From: Candidatus Mediterraneibacter surreyensis
GTDB lineage: Bacteria; Bacillota; Clostridia; Lachnospirales; Lachnospiraceae
DNA length: 62,244 nucleotides
NCBI GenBank assembly: GCA_019118885.1
Contig: DWYB01000007.1
Span: forward strand, 1-62,244
Direction of reading: 5' to 3'
Made by a program: the position numbers and the translations under genes. The notes under the pieces are model-generated. The model was not told the origin of the DNA, did not search any database, and worked only from the letters and a program-made list of their open reading frames with translations. Below, piece by piece: positions 7,909-16,750 of the stretch (the first letter of the stretch is position 1; every line of letters begins with the position of its first letter).

Positions 7909-8925
7909 TCAGTCATTATATCCGTTCGGATTCTGGCTCTGCCATCTCCAGGAATCTTCACACATTTCATCAAGTCCGCGCTCTGCAACCCAATTCAGTT
8001 CATTCTTTGCTTTTGTTGCATCACAGTAGCATGTAGCGATATCGCCGGCACGACGCGGTTTGATCTCATACGGAATTTCCTTGCCGCAGGCTTTCTCAAA
8101 TGCCTTGACCATATCAAGAACTGAGTATCCGTTGCCTGTTCCCAGATTGTAGACAGATACTCCTGCCTTTTCTTTCAGTTTCTCGACTGCACGCACATGT
8201 CCGATAGCAAGGTCTACTACGTGGATGTAATCACGTACTCCTGTTCCGTCCGGTGTGTCGTAGTCGTTTCCGAATACGCCGAGGCATTTCAGTTTTCCGA
8301 TAGCTACCTGTGTGATGTAAGGCATCAGGTTGTTCGGGATACCTTTCGGGTCCTCGCCGATCAATCCGCTCTTATGTGCGCCGATCGGATTGAAATATCT
8401 CAGGAGGACAACGTTCCATTCCGGATCTGCCGTGTGCAGGTCAGTCAGGATCTGCTCCAGCATCCATTTTGTCCATCCGTACGGGTTTGTGCAGGTTCCC
8501 TTCGGGCACTCCTCTGTGATCGGGATAAATGCCGGGTCGCCGTATACCGTTGCGGAAGAGCTGAAGATGATATTCTTCACGCCGTGGTTTCTCATAACGT
8601 CGCAGAGTGTGATCGTTCCGCCGATATTGTTCTCATAATATTCAAGCGGTTTCTGTACAGACTCGCCTACTGCCTTCAGTCCTGCAAAGTGGATCACTGA
8701 TTCGATCTCTTCTTTTTCAAAGACTTCATTCATTGCCTCTCTGTCACGGATGTCCGCTTTATAGAATTTCAGATCTTTTCCCGTGATCTCTTTTACTCTG
8801 TCCAAAGCTTTCTCAGAAGCATTGTACAGATTATCTACTACTACAACATCGTAGCCTGCATTTAACAGCTCTACACATGTATGGCTTCCGATAAATCCGG
8901 CGCCTCCGGTTACTAAAATAGACAT
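7909..8925 (-). CDS. galE: UDP-glucose 4-epimerase
   Basis: This 338-residue extended short-chain dehydrogenase interconverts UDP-glucose and UDP-galactose. GGAGFIGS (residues 7-14) is the NAD-binding motif, SSSATVYGD carries the catalytic Ser, and YGWTK near residue 150 is the Tyr-x3-Lys pair. The ATG at 8925 is preferred over in-frame upstream starts because AAGGAGG lies nine bases before it. The sugar nucleotidyltransferase gene upstream on the same strand (9051-9968) and galM at 34 kb belong to the same galactose chemistry, but only the former is near. Confidence 0.96.
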   Translation of the reverse strand: MSILVTGGAGFIGSHTCVELLNAGYDVVVVDNLYNASEKALDRVKEITGKDLKFYKADIRDREAMNEVFEKEEIESVIHFAGLKAVGESVQKPLEYYENNIGGTITLCDVMRNHGVKNIIFSSSATVYGDPAFIPITEECPKGTCTNPYGWTKWMLEQILTDLHTADPEWNVVLLRYFNPIGAHKSGLIGEDPKGIPNNLMPYITQVAIGKLKCLGVFGNDYDTPDGTGVRDYIHVVDLAIGHVRAVEKLKEKAGVSVYNLGTGNGYSVLDMVKAFEKACGKEIPYEIKPRRAGDIATCYCDATKAKNELNWVAERGLDEMCEDSWRWQSQNPNGYND

Positions 8926-9050
8926 GTTCGTTTCCTCCTTAAAATAAGTCTGCGAAATATGTTTTTCCTGTTTACGAGCACAGTATAGCACAGACGTCAG
9001 GATATTTCTTTAGAATTTTAAATCATCTTTTGGTAAAAATGTTGCATGGA

Positions 9051-9968
9051 TTACCATAATTTCTCTGGATAGAGGCCCGCATCTTTGAGAGACTGGATCG
9101 CAGCCACTACGACAGGCTTATCTTCCTTATAAGTTACACCATACCATTTATCTTCCGACTCCAGCACGGCCACGGCTGCTTTATCCTCGGCCAGGAGATC
9201 GCTCACTACCGCCGGGAGATAATACTCGCATTTCATCGGATTTTCTTTCAGGCCTTTTTCCAGGAATTCCGGAAATCCCTTTTTGATCTCGTCCAGCATA
9301 CTGTGTGTAAATCCCCACATATTCATCGAAACAAGCGTGTCGCCGTCTATAGCGTTCCATGTCTCTCCGCCGTCTTCAGAGTAAGCGATACCGCCGTCTC
9401 TCTTCTCGATCCTCGTGCGTTCGGTTACACTGACAAGCTCTTTGTTCTCGTTTAGTTCACAGACGCCGCGGGAAACATATCCGTTGTCCGTCACCGTATT
9501 CTTCAGCCGGTAACCGACCATTGTATACCTGTATTTATCGTCATCCTCATGGGTGGTGAGGTACTCATAGATCACTTTGAAAGCGTGCTGCCCATAGTAA
9601 TCGTCCGCATTGATCACGGCAAACGGGCCTTCGATCTCATTGACCGCGCTTAAGACTGCGTGAGCTGTTCCCCATGGTTTCACACGTCCTTCCGGAACAG
9701 AAAAGCTCTCCGGAATATTGTTGATGTCCTGATAAGCATATGCGACTTCCATGGATTTCTCAATCCGGTTGCCGATTGCCTCTCTGAAATCATTTTCATT
9801 TTCTTTCTTAATGATAAATACGACTTTTTCGAATCCGGCCTGCTTTGCGTCATAGATAGAAAAATCCATGATGATCTGACCTTCTTTATCTACTGGATCG
9901 ATCTGTTTGAGGCCGCCGTATCTGCTTCCCATGCCTGCTGCCATTATGACAAGAACCGGTTTTTTCAT
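9051..9968 (-). CDS. Sugar-phosphate nucleotidyltransferase family protein
   Basis: The 305-residue sequence opens with the nucleotidyltransferase signature MAAGMGSRYGGLKQ (residues 9-22), followed by the metal-binding NADDYYG near 118. The fold transfers a nucleotide to a sugar phosphate. It is shorter than and distinct from GalU and GlmU, and lacks a beta-helix domain. Neighbouring galE suggests a UDP-sugar product, for example in galactose or lacto-N-biose metabolism, but the substrate cannot be read from the sequence. AGGAGG precedes the ATG. Confidence 0.85.
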   Translation of the reverse strand: MKKPVLVIMAAGMGSRYGGLKQIDPVDKEGQIIMDFSIYDAKQAGFEKVVFIIKKENENDFREAIGNRIEKSMEVAYAYQDINNIPESFSVPEGRVKPWGTAHAVLSAVNEIEGPFAVINADDYYGQHAFKVIYEYLTTHEDDDKYRYTMVGYRLKNTVTDNGYVSRGVCELNENKELVSVTERTRIEKRDGGIAYSEDGGETWNAIDGDTLVSMNMWGFTHSMLDEIKKGFPEFLEKGLKENPMKCEYYLPAVVSDLLAEDKAAVAVLESEDKWYGVTYKEDKPVVVAAIQSLKDAGLYPEKLW

Positions 9969-10103
9969 ATCACTGTAATCCTCCTGATTTTCTGTATTGT
10001 GCAGAACAGACTTTCTGATTCCGCTCTGCTGCTTTCAAAGCCTTTCCTATTATATCAGATTTTCAGATGCGATACCACAGATTTTGACCCTGTCAGGACT
10101 TCC

Positions 10104-11480
10104 TTACGCTTTTTCTATATTTTTCATTGTTTTCTTAAACTGAACTGCAAATAGGATTGCCGTAAATGTCACGGCCAGCAGGTCTGCAATAGGTTCCGCC
10201 ATAAATACGGCCATTGTCTGATCTGACCGGATAATCTGAGGCATGATATAAATCAGCGGTATCAGAAGGACGAACTTTCTCATAACGGCGACTATAATGG
10301 ATTCTGCTGCTTTTCCCAATGCATTAAAAGTCATCTGGCACGCCATCTGTATGCCGAATAGGAACATGGATCCCATATAAATGCGAAGCACCGTCTTTGT
10401 GTATTCCATCAGCTGCGCATCGGATGTAAACATTGCCGCGAACCCTCCGGGCAGCATCATGACCAGGATCCACAGAAGGATTGAATATCCCAGGCTGACT
10501 TTAAGAAGAAGTTTAAAAGCTCCCCGTACTCTCCCGGAATCTCCGGCCCCATAACAATAGCTGATGATAGGCTGCGCTCCCTGCCCCAATCCCTGGAGAG
10601 GCAGCATGGCGAACTGCATAACACTTGTAAGAATCGTCATGGCTCCGACCGCTATATCTCCTCCGTACTTCTGCAGAGAGCTGTTAAAGCATACGGAGAT
10701 TACGCTCTCGCTGGCCTGCATGATAAATGTGGCGACTCCAAGCGCCAGACAGGGAAGTATGATCTTCGGCGTAAGCCCCATGTTTTTCTTCTTTATCTTC
10801 AGGTATGTTTTTTTCCCGCACAGAAAACCGACTACCCATATGCAGGAAAGCGCCTGAGATATAATCGTAGCCAGTGCTGCGCCCCGCACGTCCATGTTGA
10901 ACCCGAAGATAAAAATCGGATCCAGTATGATGTTGGCCACCGCGCCGATCAGGACCGAGAGCATCCCCGTCTTTGCAAATCCCTGTGCTGTAATAAATGC
11001 GTTCATTCCAAGAGTGATTTCTACAAAAATTGTTCCCAGAGCATAGATATTCATGTAGCTGACGCCATACTCGATCGTATTCTCACTGGCGCCGAACGCC
11101 ATAAGAAAATCCCTGTTCCAGATCAGCAAAACTGCTGTAAGTATAACCGAAATAATGATCTGAAGTACAAAGCAGTTTCCCAGCGTCTTCTCCGCTGATT
11201 CCTTGTCTTTCTTCCCCATAAATATAGAAGCTCTCGGAGCGCCGCCATATCCCACAAGAGCCGCAAAAGCAGAAACAATCATAATCAGCGGCATACAGAC
11301 TCCCACGCCTGTCAAGGCAGTTGCGCCGATATCCGGAATATGTCCGATATAAATTCTGTCAACAATATTGTAGAGCATATTGATCAACTGAGCAGCCACT
11401 GTCGGCAGCGCCAACTTAAGCAGCAGTTTTCCAAGAGGCTCTGTTCGCAGGAATTCTTTGTCCTGTTCTGTCTGTGTCAT
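10104..11480 (-). CDS. MATE-family multidrug/metabolite exporter
   Basis: The protein (458 residues from the ATG at 11480) has the 12 hydrophobic segments of MATE antiporters, in two six-helix halves, and motifs such as LALPTVAAQLINMLYNIVDRIYIG near the start. MATE proteins export organic cations or other small molecules using Na+ or H+ gradients; the substrate is not predictable. The start overlaps the MarR stop as ATGA, so the two genes are translationally coupled and MarR probably controls the pump. The C-terminal end TAILFAVQFKKT is echoed by a gene fragment at 61370-61460. Confidence 0.93.
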   Translation of the reverse strand: MTQTEQDKEFLRTEPLGKLLLKLALPTVAAQLINMLYNIVDRIYIGHIPDIGATALTGVGVCMPLIMIVSAFAALVGYGGAPRASIFMGKKDKESAEKTLGNCFVLQIIISVILTAVLLIWNRDFLMAFGASENTIEYGVSYMNIYALGTIFVEITLGMNAFITAQGFAKTGMLSVLIGAVANIILDPIFIFGFNMDVRGAALATIISQALSCIWVVGFLCGKKTYLKIKKKNMGLTPKIILPCLALGVATFIMQASESVISVCFNSSLQKYGGDIAVGAMTILTSVMQFAMLPLQGLGQGAQPIISYCYGAGDSGRVRGAFKLLLKVSLGYSILLWILVMMLPGGFAAMFTSDAQLMEYTKTVLRIYMGSMFLFGIQMACQMTFNALGKAAESIIVAVMRKFVLLIPLIYIMPQIIRSDQTMAVFMAEPIADLLAVTFTAILFAVQFKKTMKNIEKA

Positions 11481-11929
11481 GACCAATCCCTTCCTTCTAT
11501 TGCTTTTTTGGTATTATCAAACAGCTTTTGTAAAAAAAGTGTCTGTATCTCCAGCTCCTCTTTCGTGAATCCGTCTAAAACCGTCTCCAGAAATTCATCT
11601 CTCACTTCATCAACAGTTTCTGTCACCGGTCCTGCCTGGGGCATGAGTCTCAGATGAATCTTTCTCCGATCCTCCGTATCAGGAACTCGCTCCAAAAGCG
11701 ATTTCTGTATCAGTGAGTCTACCCCCTTCGACATCGCTCCTTTAGAAAGCATACGCAGTTCTACAATATCCGCCGCCGTGTCTTTCCCAGGATTATTCTG
11801 CAGAAAACTGATAATATCTGCCTCTATTACTGTGAGATTGTGTTCTGTACATACTTTTTTCAAGAGCTTATCGTATAGACGAAACAAACTCCGCAGTCCT
11901 ATAAACAGTTCTGTGCTCCTTTTCATCAT
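11477..11929 (-). CDS. MarR-family transcriptional regulator
   Basis: This protein of about 150 residues has the MarR winged-helix arrangement: FRLYDKLLKKVCTEHNLT (dimerisation helix), SFLQNNPGKDTAADIVELRMLSKGAMSKGVDSL (recognition helix region) and the wing VPDTEDRRKIHLRL. MarR repressors typically respond to small aromatic or drug-like ligands. AAGGAGG precedes two tandem ATGs (11929, 11926); either may be used. It is the first gene of a two-gene operon with the MATE exporter, and would control its own operon. A TTGACA / TATAAT promoter pair lies on the minus strand around 11990-12015. Confidence 0.9.
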   Translation of the reverse strand: MMKRSTELFIGLRSLFRLYDKLLKKVCTEHNLTVIEADIISFLQNNPGKDTAADIVELRMLSKGAMSKGVDSLIQKSLLERVPDTEDRRKIHLRLMPQAGPVTETVDEVRDEFLETVLDGFTKEELEIQTLFLQKLFDNTKKAIEGRDWS

Positions 11930-12135
11930 CGCGCCTCCTTTTAGTTTATGCAAAAACCGTTCACAATGAAACTGTTTTCAGATAAACATTATAGCGCACT
12001 CTGATCTGTTGTCAACCAAAAGAATCATAAAATACGGAGTTATTGCGAAAGATTGCATACGCACTTGAAAAATGGCATAAAAGATAGTATAACTAAATAT
12101 GTTTGTGAAATCAGAATGAAAGGATCAATGAACAT

Positions 12136-12975
12136 ATGAATCAGAAAAAAAGTTTAAATCCGCTCCAGTTTCTCTATCGTATCCTGCAGGGTGCCCTTAT
12201 CGGACTGGGCGCGGTACTTCCCGGTATATCCGGCGGTGTACTGAGCGTGATCTTCGGTATCTATAAGCCGATCATGGAGCTCTTATCCAACCCGTTTAAG
12301 AATTTTAAATCCCATGTACCTCCGCTGATCCCGGTATTTATCGGCGGAGTCATCGGATTCCTTGGAGTGGCGAACGTCCTGGCATTCTTTCTCGAGAAAT
12401 ATCCGGATCCGTCCGTATGCGTCTTTATCGGGTTGATCACCGGAATGCTTCCCTCCCTTTTTCGCGAAGCGGGGGAGCAGGGCCGCAGCAAGGGTTCGTT
12501 TATCTCAATGGTCATCTGTATGATCGTGATCTTCGCACTGCTCATCGGACTTCAGATGTTCTCCATTGAAGTGAAACCGAATTTCCTCTGGTACCTGTTC
12601 TGCGGTTTCTGTCTGGCGCTCAGTGTGATCGCGCCGGGCATGAGCTTTTCCACACTGCTCATGCCGCTGGGGCTTTACACACCGTTCGTGGACGGGATCG
12701 GACATTTTGACATGAGTATCCTGGTACCGGCGGGAATCGGAGCCGTTGTCACAGTGATCTGCCTTGCCAAGGCCATCAACGCGCTGTTTGACAACTTCTA
12801 CTCGATCGCATTTCACGGTATCATCGGAATCGTGATAGCAGCGACAGTTATGATCATCCCGGTATCCGGTTTTATGAGTGCGGGAACGGCAATTGTAAAC
12901 ATTATCTGTATTGCAGCCGGTATTGTGATCGCGCTGCTTCTGGACAAATTTAACAGCAGGGTGAAGGTGGAGTAA
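12136..12975 (+). CDS. DUF368-family membrane protein
   Basis: This 279-residue integral membrane protein has about eight hydrophobic segments and the DUF368 signature GALIGLGAVLPGISGGVLSVIFG near residues 16-38. A related repeat APGMSFSTLLMPLGLY appears in the second half. Some DUF368 proteins have been linked to undecaprenyl phosphate recycling, but that does not define this copy. The ATG follows GAAAGGATCAATGAACAT. It is monocistronic on the plus strand, converging on the ammonium transporter gene. Confidence 0.9.
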   Translation: MNQKKSLNPLQFLYRILQGALIGLGAVLPGISGGVLSVIFGIYKPIMELLSNPFKNFKSHVPPLIPVFIGGVIGFLGVANVLAFFLEKYPDPSVCVFIGLITGMLPSLFREAGEQGRSKGSFISMVICMIVIFALLIGLQMFSIEVKPNFLWYLFCGFCLALSVIAPGMSFSTLLMPLGLYTPFVDGIGHFDMSILVPAGIGAVVTVICLAKAINALFDNFYSIAFHGIIGIVIAATVMIIPVSGFMSAGTAIVNIICIAAGIVIALLLDKFNSRVKVE

Positions 12976-13037
12976 TCCGCCTGCCCTGCTGTTTTATCTG
13001 AAGAAAGGATTCTGTTAAGAAAACATACGGCACAATA

Positions 13038-14639
13038 TTATTCAACATCCTGAAGCGCCGCGAAGTCTTCTTCTCCGGTCCTTACCTTGACTACCTTTGT
13101 CACATTGTAGACGAAGATCTTTCCGTCTCCGATATGACCGGTGTACAACGCCTTCTTCGCCGCCTCGATCACGGAATCAACCGGTATCTTGCTAACGACA
13201 ACTTCTACTTTCACTTTCGGGATCAGATTTGCATCCAACTCAACGCCGCGGTATTTCTCTCCCGCGCCCTTCTGTATGCCGCAGCCCATGACCTGAGTCA
13301 TCGTAATGCCGGTCACTCCAAGCTTATTGAGTGATGTCTTGAGCGCATCGAACTTGGACAGTCTGCAGATAATGCTTACCTTGTGCATTCCTGTCATATC
13401 ATTGATGGCAAATCCGGAATATGCGGAAGCAAGACCGTGTTCATGCATATCAAGTCCGTCAATCTCTATCTGAGCCGGAACTCTTAAGCCTACAGTCTTA
13501 TCTATCACCTTGAATACGATGAACATTACAATAAGTACATATGCTGCAACTGAAACAATACCTAAGGCCTGTACTCCGAGCTGTGTGAATCCGCCGCCGT
13601 AGAAGAGGCCGGGAGCTACACCGTCTCCGCCGTTGCTGAACAGTCCGACTGCAAGAGTTCCCCACATACCATTTACCATATGTACAGAAACAGCGCCTAC
13701 CGGATCGTCGATCTTTGCAATATTATCAAAGAACTCTACAGAAAGGACTACGAGGAATCCTGCTACAAGTCCGATGAAGAATGCCCCCACCGGAGTGACA
13801 CAGTCGCAGGGAGCCGTAATGGCCACAAGTCCTGCAAGCGCCGCGTTAAATGTCATGGACACATCCGGTTTGCCATAGCGTATCCATGTAAATATCATGG
13901 CCACAACAGTAGCCACTGCTGCTGCAAGGTTCGTATTGAACATTACAAGGGATGCAAGCTCCATATCCGCATCTGCCGTCATTGCAACCGTAGAACCGCC
14001 GTTAAATCCGAACCAGCAGAACCAGAGAATGAATACGCCAAGAGCCATTGCCGTCAGGTTATGGCCCGGAATCGCTCTTGCTTTCCCGTTCTTATCATAT
14101 TTTCCGATACGGGGGCCGAGCATTGCTGCTCCCAGACATGCGATAAGACCTCCTACCATATGCACGCAGGTAGAACCTGCAAAATCATGGAAGTTCAGGG
14201 ATGAAAGCCAGCCGCCGCCCCAGATCCAGTGTCCTGAGATCGGGTATACGATCAGGCTGATCGCTGCACTGTAGATACAGTAAGCCTTGAAATTCGTGCG
14301 CTCTGCCATAGAACCGGATACAATGGTCGCGGCGGTCGCACAGAATACTGTCTGGAAGATTGCGTAACACCAGGTAGGCAGTGTTCCGAAATCATAGCTC
14401 CCCTGGATCAACGGATCCAGTCCTCCGATCAGCGGGCCGCTGCCTGCGAACATGATTCCAAATCCGATTATCCAGTAGCACGGAGTTCCGATACAGAAAT
14501 CCATCATATTCTTCATAAGAATATTTCCTGTATTCTTCGCCCGCGTAAGCCCCGCCTCACAAAGCGCGAATCCCGCCTGCATAAAAAACACCAGAATTGC
14601 CGCAATCAGAACCCAGATTACATCTGTTGCTGAATACAT
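13038..14639 (-). CDS. amt: Ammonium transporter fused to a C-terminal P-II domain
   Basis: Residues 1-405 of this 533-residue protein form the Amt channel (FALCEAGLTRAKN near the start, GGWLSSLNFHDFAGS, and the pore His in CVHMVGG). Residues from about 425 form a complete P-II (GlnB/GlnK-like) domain with T-loop GEKYRGVELD and a C-terminal IGDGKIFV motif. P-II normally plugs Amt according to 2-oxoglutarate, ATP/ADP and energy status; here the regulator is tethered. The ATG at 14639 is preferred to longer starts because AAGGAGGAGATAT precedes it. A structured leader with a terminator lies upstream. Confidence 0.95.
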   Translation of the reverse strand: MYSATDVIWVLIAAILVFFMQAGFALCEAGLTRAKNTGNILMKNMMDFCIGTPCYWIIGFGIMFAGSGPLIGGLDPLIQGSYDFGTLPTWCYAIFQTVFCATAATIVSGSMAERTNFKAYCIYSAAISLIVYPISGHWIWGGGWLSSLNFHDFAGSTCVHMVGGLIACLGAAMLGPRIGKYDKNGKARAIPGHNLTAMALGVFILWFCWFGFNGGSTVAMTADADMELASLVMFNTNLAAAVATVVAMIFTWIRYGKPDVSMTFNAALAGLVAITAPCDCVTPVGAFFIGLVAGFLVVLSVEFFDNIAKIDDPVGAVSVHMVNGMWGTLAVGLFSNGGDGVAPGLFYGGGFTQLGVQALGIVSVAAYVLIVMFIVFKVIDKTVGLRVPAQIEIDGLDMHEHGLASAYSGFAINDMTGMHKVSIICRLSKFDALKTSLNKLGVTGITMTQVMGCGIQKGAGEKYRGVELDANLIPKVKVEVVVSKIPVDSVIEAAKKALYTGHIGDGKIFVYNVTKVVKVRTGEEDFAALQDVE

Positions 14640-14668
14640 AATATCTCCTCCTTTTATTTCCCGGGCAC

Positions 14669-14713
14669 AAAAAAGGTGCATCCCGGGAATTATATTCATT
14701 CCACTGATGCACC
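14669..14713 (-). terminator. Leader terminator upstream of amt (attenuator candidate)
   Basis: Within the leader, on the minus strand, GGTGCATC (14706-14713) pairs with GATGCACC (14675-14682), followed by TTTTTT (14669-14674). This is a complete intrinsic terminator about 30 bases before the amt start. The 3' side of its loop, TTCCCGGG (14682-14689), is also complementary to CCCGGGAA just beyond the T-run (14658-14665), giving an alternative pairing that can form only after read-through. Confidence 0.7.
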
Positions 14714-14751
14714 TCATTGTACCGGAAGGTATTTTTATGATAAAAGGAAAA

Positions 14752-14825
14752 GCGCTTCGGAAATTAATCCAAAGCGCCTTTGCTTTTAAGCCTAAGACTT
14801 TACTCTTCCTTTTTTCTGTTGTCAA
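14752..14825 (-). promoter_or_regulatory. amt promoter and first leader hairpin
   Basis: TTGACA (14820-14825), 17 bp and TAAAGT (14797-14802) form the promoter. About 15 bases into the transcript a perfect 9-bp hairpin (GCGCTTTGG / CCGAAGCGC counting one wobble, 14752-14777) ends in TTTTCCTTTT, so it may be an early terminator or part of an RNA switch. No known riboswitch consensus was recognised. Confidence 0.6.
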
Positions 14826-14900
14826 GTAAATGTTAAGATTTTGCTAAATTTTGTCATTTTCCATCATGCATGAGATAATCATCGTCATATTTTCTCTGTT

Positions 14901-15770
14901 TTAACTATATTTCCTTATAAACGCAATCTCATCATCATTAGCCTGCCGTGCCAGATTCAAACGCATATCCACATGGAAAACATGGCCTGTATTTTCATCT
15001 CCGTAAATCTTATACTCACAGGGAACGCCTTTCTCCATAAGAAATCTGGCCATAGGCTCGCACTGATCCATAAGGAAATCGCCTTTCGCGCTAAGCAGAT
15101 AAGCCGGCGGAAAGTTCTCCGTCACATAATCGAGTACGTCCAGCTTCTTCCCATATACAATCGGATTCTCTGTGAAATAATCGATCATCAGCTTATTCTG
15201 TGATACCTCGGATGCTCTCTTTCTTACATCATACATTCCGCAGTTAAGCCCAACCGCTCTTAAACCGAAATCCGGCGGCGTCACTTCCATGATTTCCGCA
15301 TATTCAGGATTCGTACAGATCACTGCGTACTGACTGGTAATCTGGGCCCCGGCGGAGTCTCCGACCAGCGCTGCTCTGTCCATGTCAAACCCGTGGATAT
15401 CCGCTTTTTTACACATCCACTCCATCACAAGATTCAGATCAAAGATCGGCGTGGGGAACTTATACCTTGGAGCCAGGCGATAATTAAAACTGACTACCGC
15501 AAATCCTCTCCGTGCCAGATCCATACAGTAGAACTGATACTGCTTCGTACTTCCGTATACATATCCGCCGCCGTGGACATTCACGATAACCGGAAGTTTT
15601 CCTTTTACATGCTTCGGCCTGTATACATCCAAAGTGTTCCATTTCACATCCGGTCCGTAGGGGATACCATTGATACGGAGAATATCGTTCGGTGTGGTAT
15701 TAAGCCCCCAATCTCTTTTCGCATCTGAACGACCGGCCATCAGACGAAAACTTAATGATTGTAAAGACAT
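14901..15770 (-). CDS. Alpha/beta hydrolase, HSL-type esterase
   Basis: This 289-residue soluble hydrolase has the oxyanion motif HGGGYVYG near residue 68, the nucleophile in GDSAGA near 140 and the catalytic His in GHVFH near 262: the hormone-sensitive-lipase/Aes carboxylesterase pattern. It would cleave acyl or acetyl esters of small molecules or sugars; the substrate is not known. The ATG at 15770 is chosen over an in-frame GTG three codons earlier because AAGGAG is correctly spaced for it. No signal peptide is seen. Confidence 0.9.
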   Translation of the reverse strand: MSLQSLSFRLMAGRSDAKRDWGLNTTPNDILRINGIPYGPDVKWNTLDVYRPKHVKGKLPVIVNVHGGGYVYGSTKQYQFYCMDLARRGFAVVSFNYRLAPRYKFPTPIFDLNLVMEWMCKKADIHGFDMDRAALVGDSAGAQITSQYAVICTNPEYAEIMEVTPPDFGLRAVGLNCGMYDVRKRASEVSQNKLMIDYFTENPIVYGKKLDVLDYVTENFPPAYLLSAKGDFLMDQCEPMARFLMEKGVPCEYKIYGDENTGHVFHVDMRLNLARQANDDEIAFIRKYS

Positions 15771-15794
15771 GGTGTTCACTCCTTATCATTTGTA

Positions 15795-16217
15795 TTATTC
15801 TTGTTCAATCTCACTCATTGTCTGGAACACGAAATCCCGGCACAGACGAACTGCTTTATCCGCCCTGTCTATATCCCTCTCTGTGGGAATAAAGCTGTCA
15901 TCACCCGGATATCGGGTTGTAAAATAAAATCCATCGATCCGGTCTAATGCGCTCTCCGTTTCTTCCGGAATATCAATTCCCATGTCTCCCGATATATAAC
16001 GCATCAGTCTCCTCAGACTGTGTGTCCGTAAAACGCTTTCCTTAGATGCCGATTCGACTTCATTCTCCGGCTGGGCACATTCAGAGATAAGATGTTTCAG
16101 ATATCTCTCACAGATGCTCTGTCCTAATGCTGCAAGCGCTGACCCTTTGTTTCCGCTGTCATATGACTGTCTGAAAAAACTATAGTCGTTTTCTGCAAAT
16201 TCTGCATAAGTATTCAT
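15795..16217 (-). CDS. HEPN-domain protein
   Basis: This protein of about 140 residues has the HEPN (pfam05168-like) pattern: SALAALGQSICERYLKHLIS in the first helices and DGFYFTTRYPGD before the last. It pairs with the MNT nucleotidyltransferase upstream; its ATG overlaps that stop (ATGA), showing translational coupling. In MNT-HEPN modules HEPN is often an RNase toxin silenced by nucleotidylation, using an Rx4-6H motif. I see no clean copy of that motif, so this may belong to the non-toxic or antibiotic-modifying branch. Confidence 0.82.
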   Translation of the reverse strand: MNTYAEFAENDYSFFRQSYDSGNKGSALAALGQSICERYLKHLISECAQPENEVESASKESVLRTHSLRRLMRYISGDMGIDIPEETESALDRIDGFYFTTRYPGDDSFIPTERDIDRADKAVRLCRDFVFQTMSEIEQE

Positions 16218-16597
16218 TCGCCCTTCCATATATCTCTCCCTTCTTTTTTTATGTTTTCAAAAAACAGTGTATGCTCGTTTTTCCATTTATCACCTATCAT
16301 AATTTTCAAATCCACTTCGGGCATGTCCGGCTGTACCGGATTCACACGGCTTTTTAGCAGGATAATCTCATCTCTGAGCGTGTTAATATCAAATGTCGGT
16401 TTCAATTCCAGCATCAAATCCACATCACTCTGATAAGTCTGTTCCTCTCTCACACAGCTTCCATACAAATACAATTTCGACACATAAGGAGCGACGGCAG
16501 ATTCTTCAATTTGCTTACGTGCATACTCGATAGCTCTCTCACTGCGTTCCCTGTAAAGTTTTCTTGTCTTAAGCGAATTTTTACCCGAAACGATCAT
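16214..16597 (-). CDS. MNT-type minimal nucleotidyltransferase
   Basis: This 127-residue protein carries the Pol-beta nucleotidyltransferase motif GSCVREEQTYQSDVDLML (residues 48-65), with the two catalytic acids in SDVDL and a third Asp in EVDLKI near 99. It transfers nucleotides, in known systems onto a HEPN partner, and acts as its antidote. AAGGAG precedes the ATG. It forms a two-gene operon with the HEPN gene, downstream of which lies the esterase. Confidence 0.88.
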   Translation of the reverse strand: MIVSGKNSLKTRKLYRERSERAIEYARKQIEESAVAPYVSKLYLYGSCVREEQTYQSDVDLMLELKPTFDINTLRDEIILLKSRVNPVQPDMPEVDLKIMIGDKWKNEHTLFFENIKKEGRDIWKGE

Positions 16598-16685
16598 GAC
16601 TGCTCCTTTTTACTGGTATTTTCCATCATATAAAGGATGTTTGAAATCATTGTACCATCTGCAATCAAATTTAACAATTATATAC

Positions 16686-16716
16686 TTGACTGTAAACCCT
16701 CTTTACACCATATAAT
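16686..16716 (+). promoter_or_regulatory. MerR-type promoter with 19-bp spacer and dyad
   Basis: TTGACT (16686-16691) and TATAAT (16711-16716) are separated by 19 bp, the over-long spacing typical of MerR-activated promoters. A perfect inverted repeat TGTAAA-CCCTC-TTTACA (16691-16707) starts at the last base of the -35 and fills most of the spacer. The promoter stands directly before the MerR-type gene at 16751, implying autoregulation by DNA distortion. Confidence 0.82.
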
Positions 16717-16750
16717 CAGTTCAGATAGTTAAGAAAAGGGGATGATATCT

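Noticed and set aside
7909-9968. A complete galactose operon
   Set aside because: galE and a nucleotidyltransferase are present, but galK and galT are absent and galM lies 25 kb away.
13680-14204. Open frames on the plus strand opposite the ammonium transporter
   Set aside because: They lie within the well-supported Amt coding region, have low-complexity composition and lack start signals.
14669-14777. ANTAR-type antiterminator target or known riboswitch before amt
   Set aside because: The hairpin loops do not show the six-base loop with A1 and G4, and no known aptamer consensus was recognised; kept only as an attenuator candidate.
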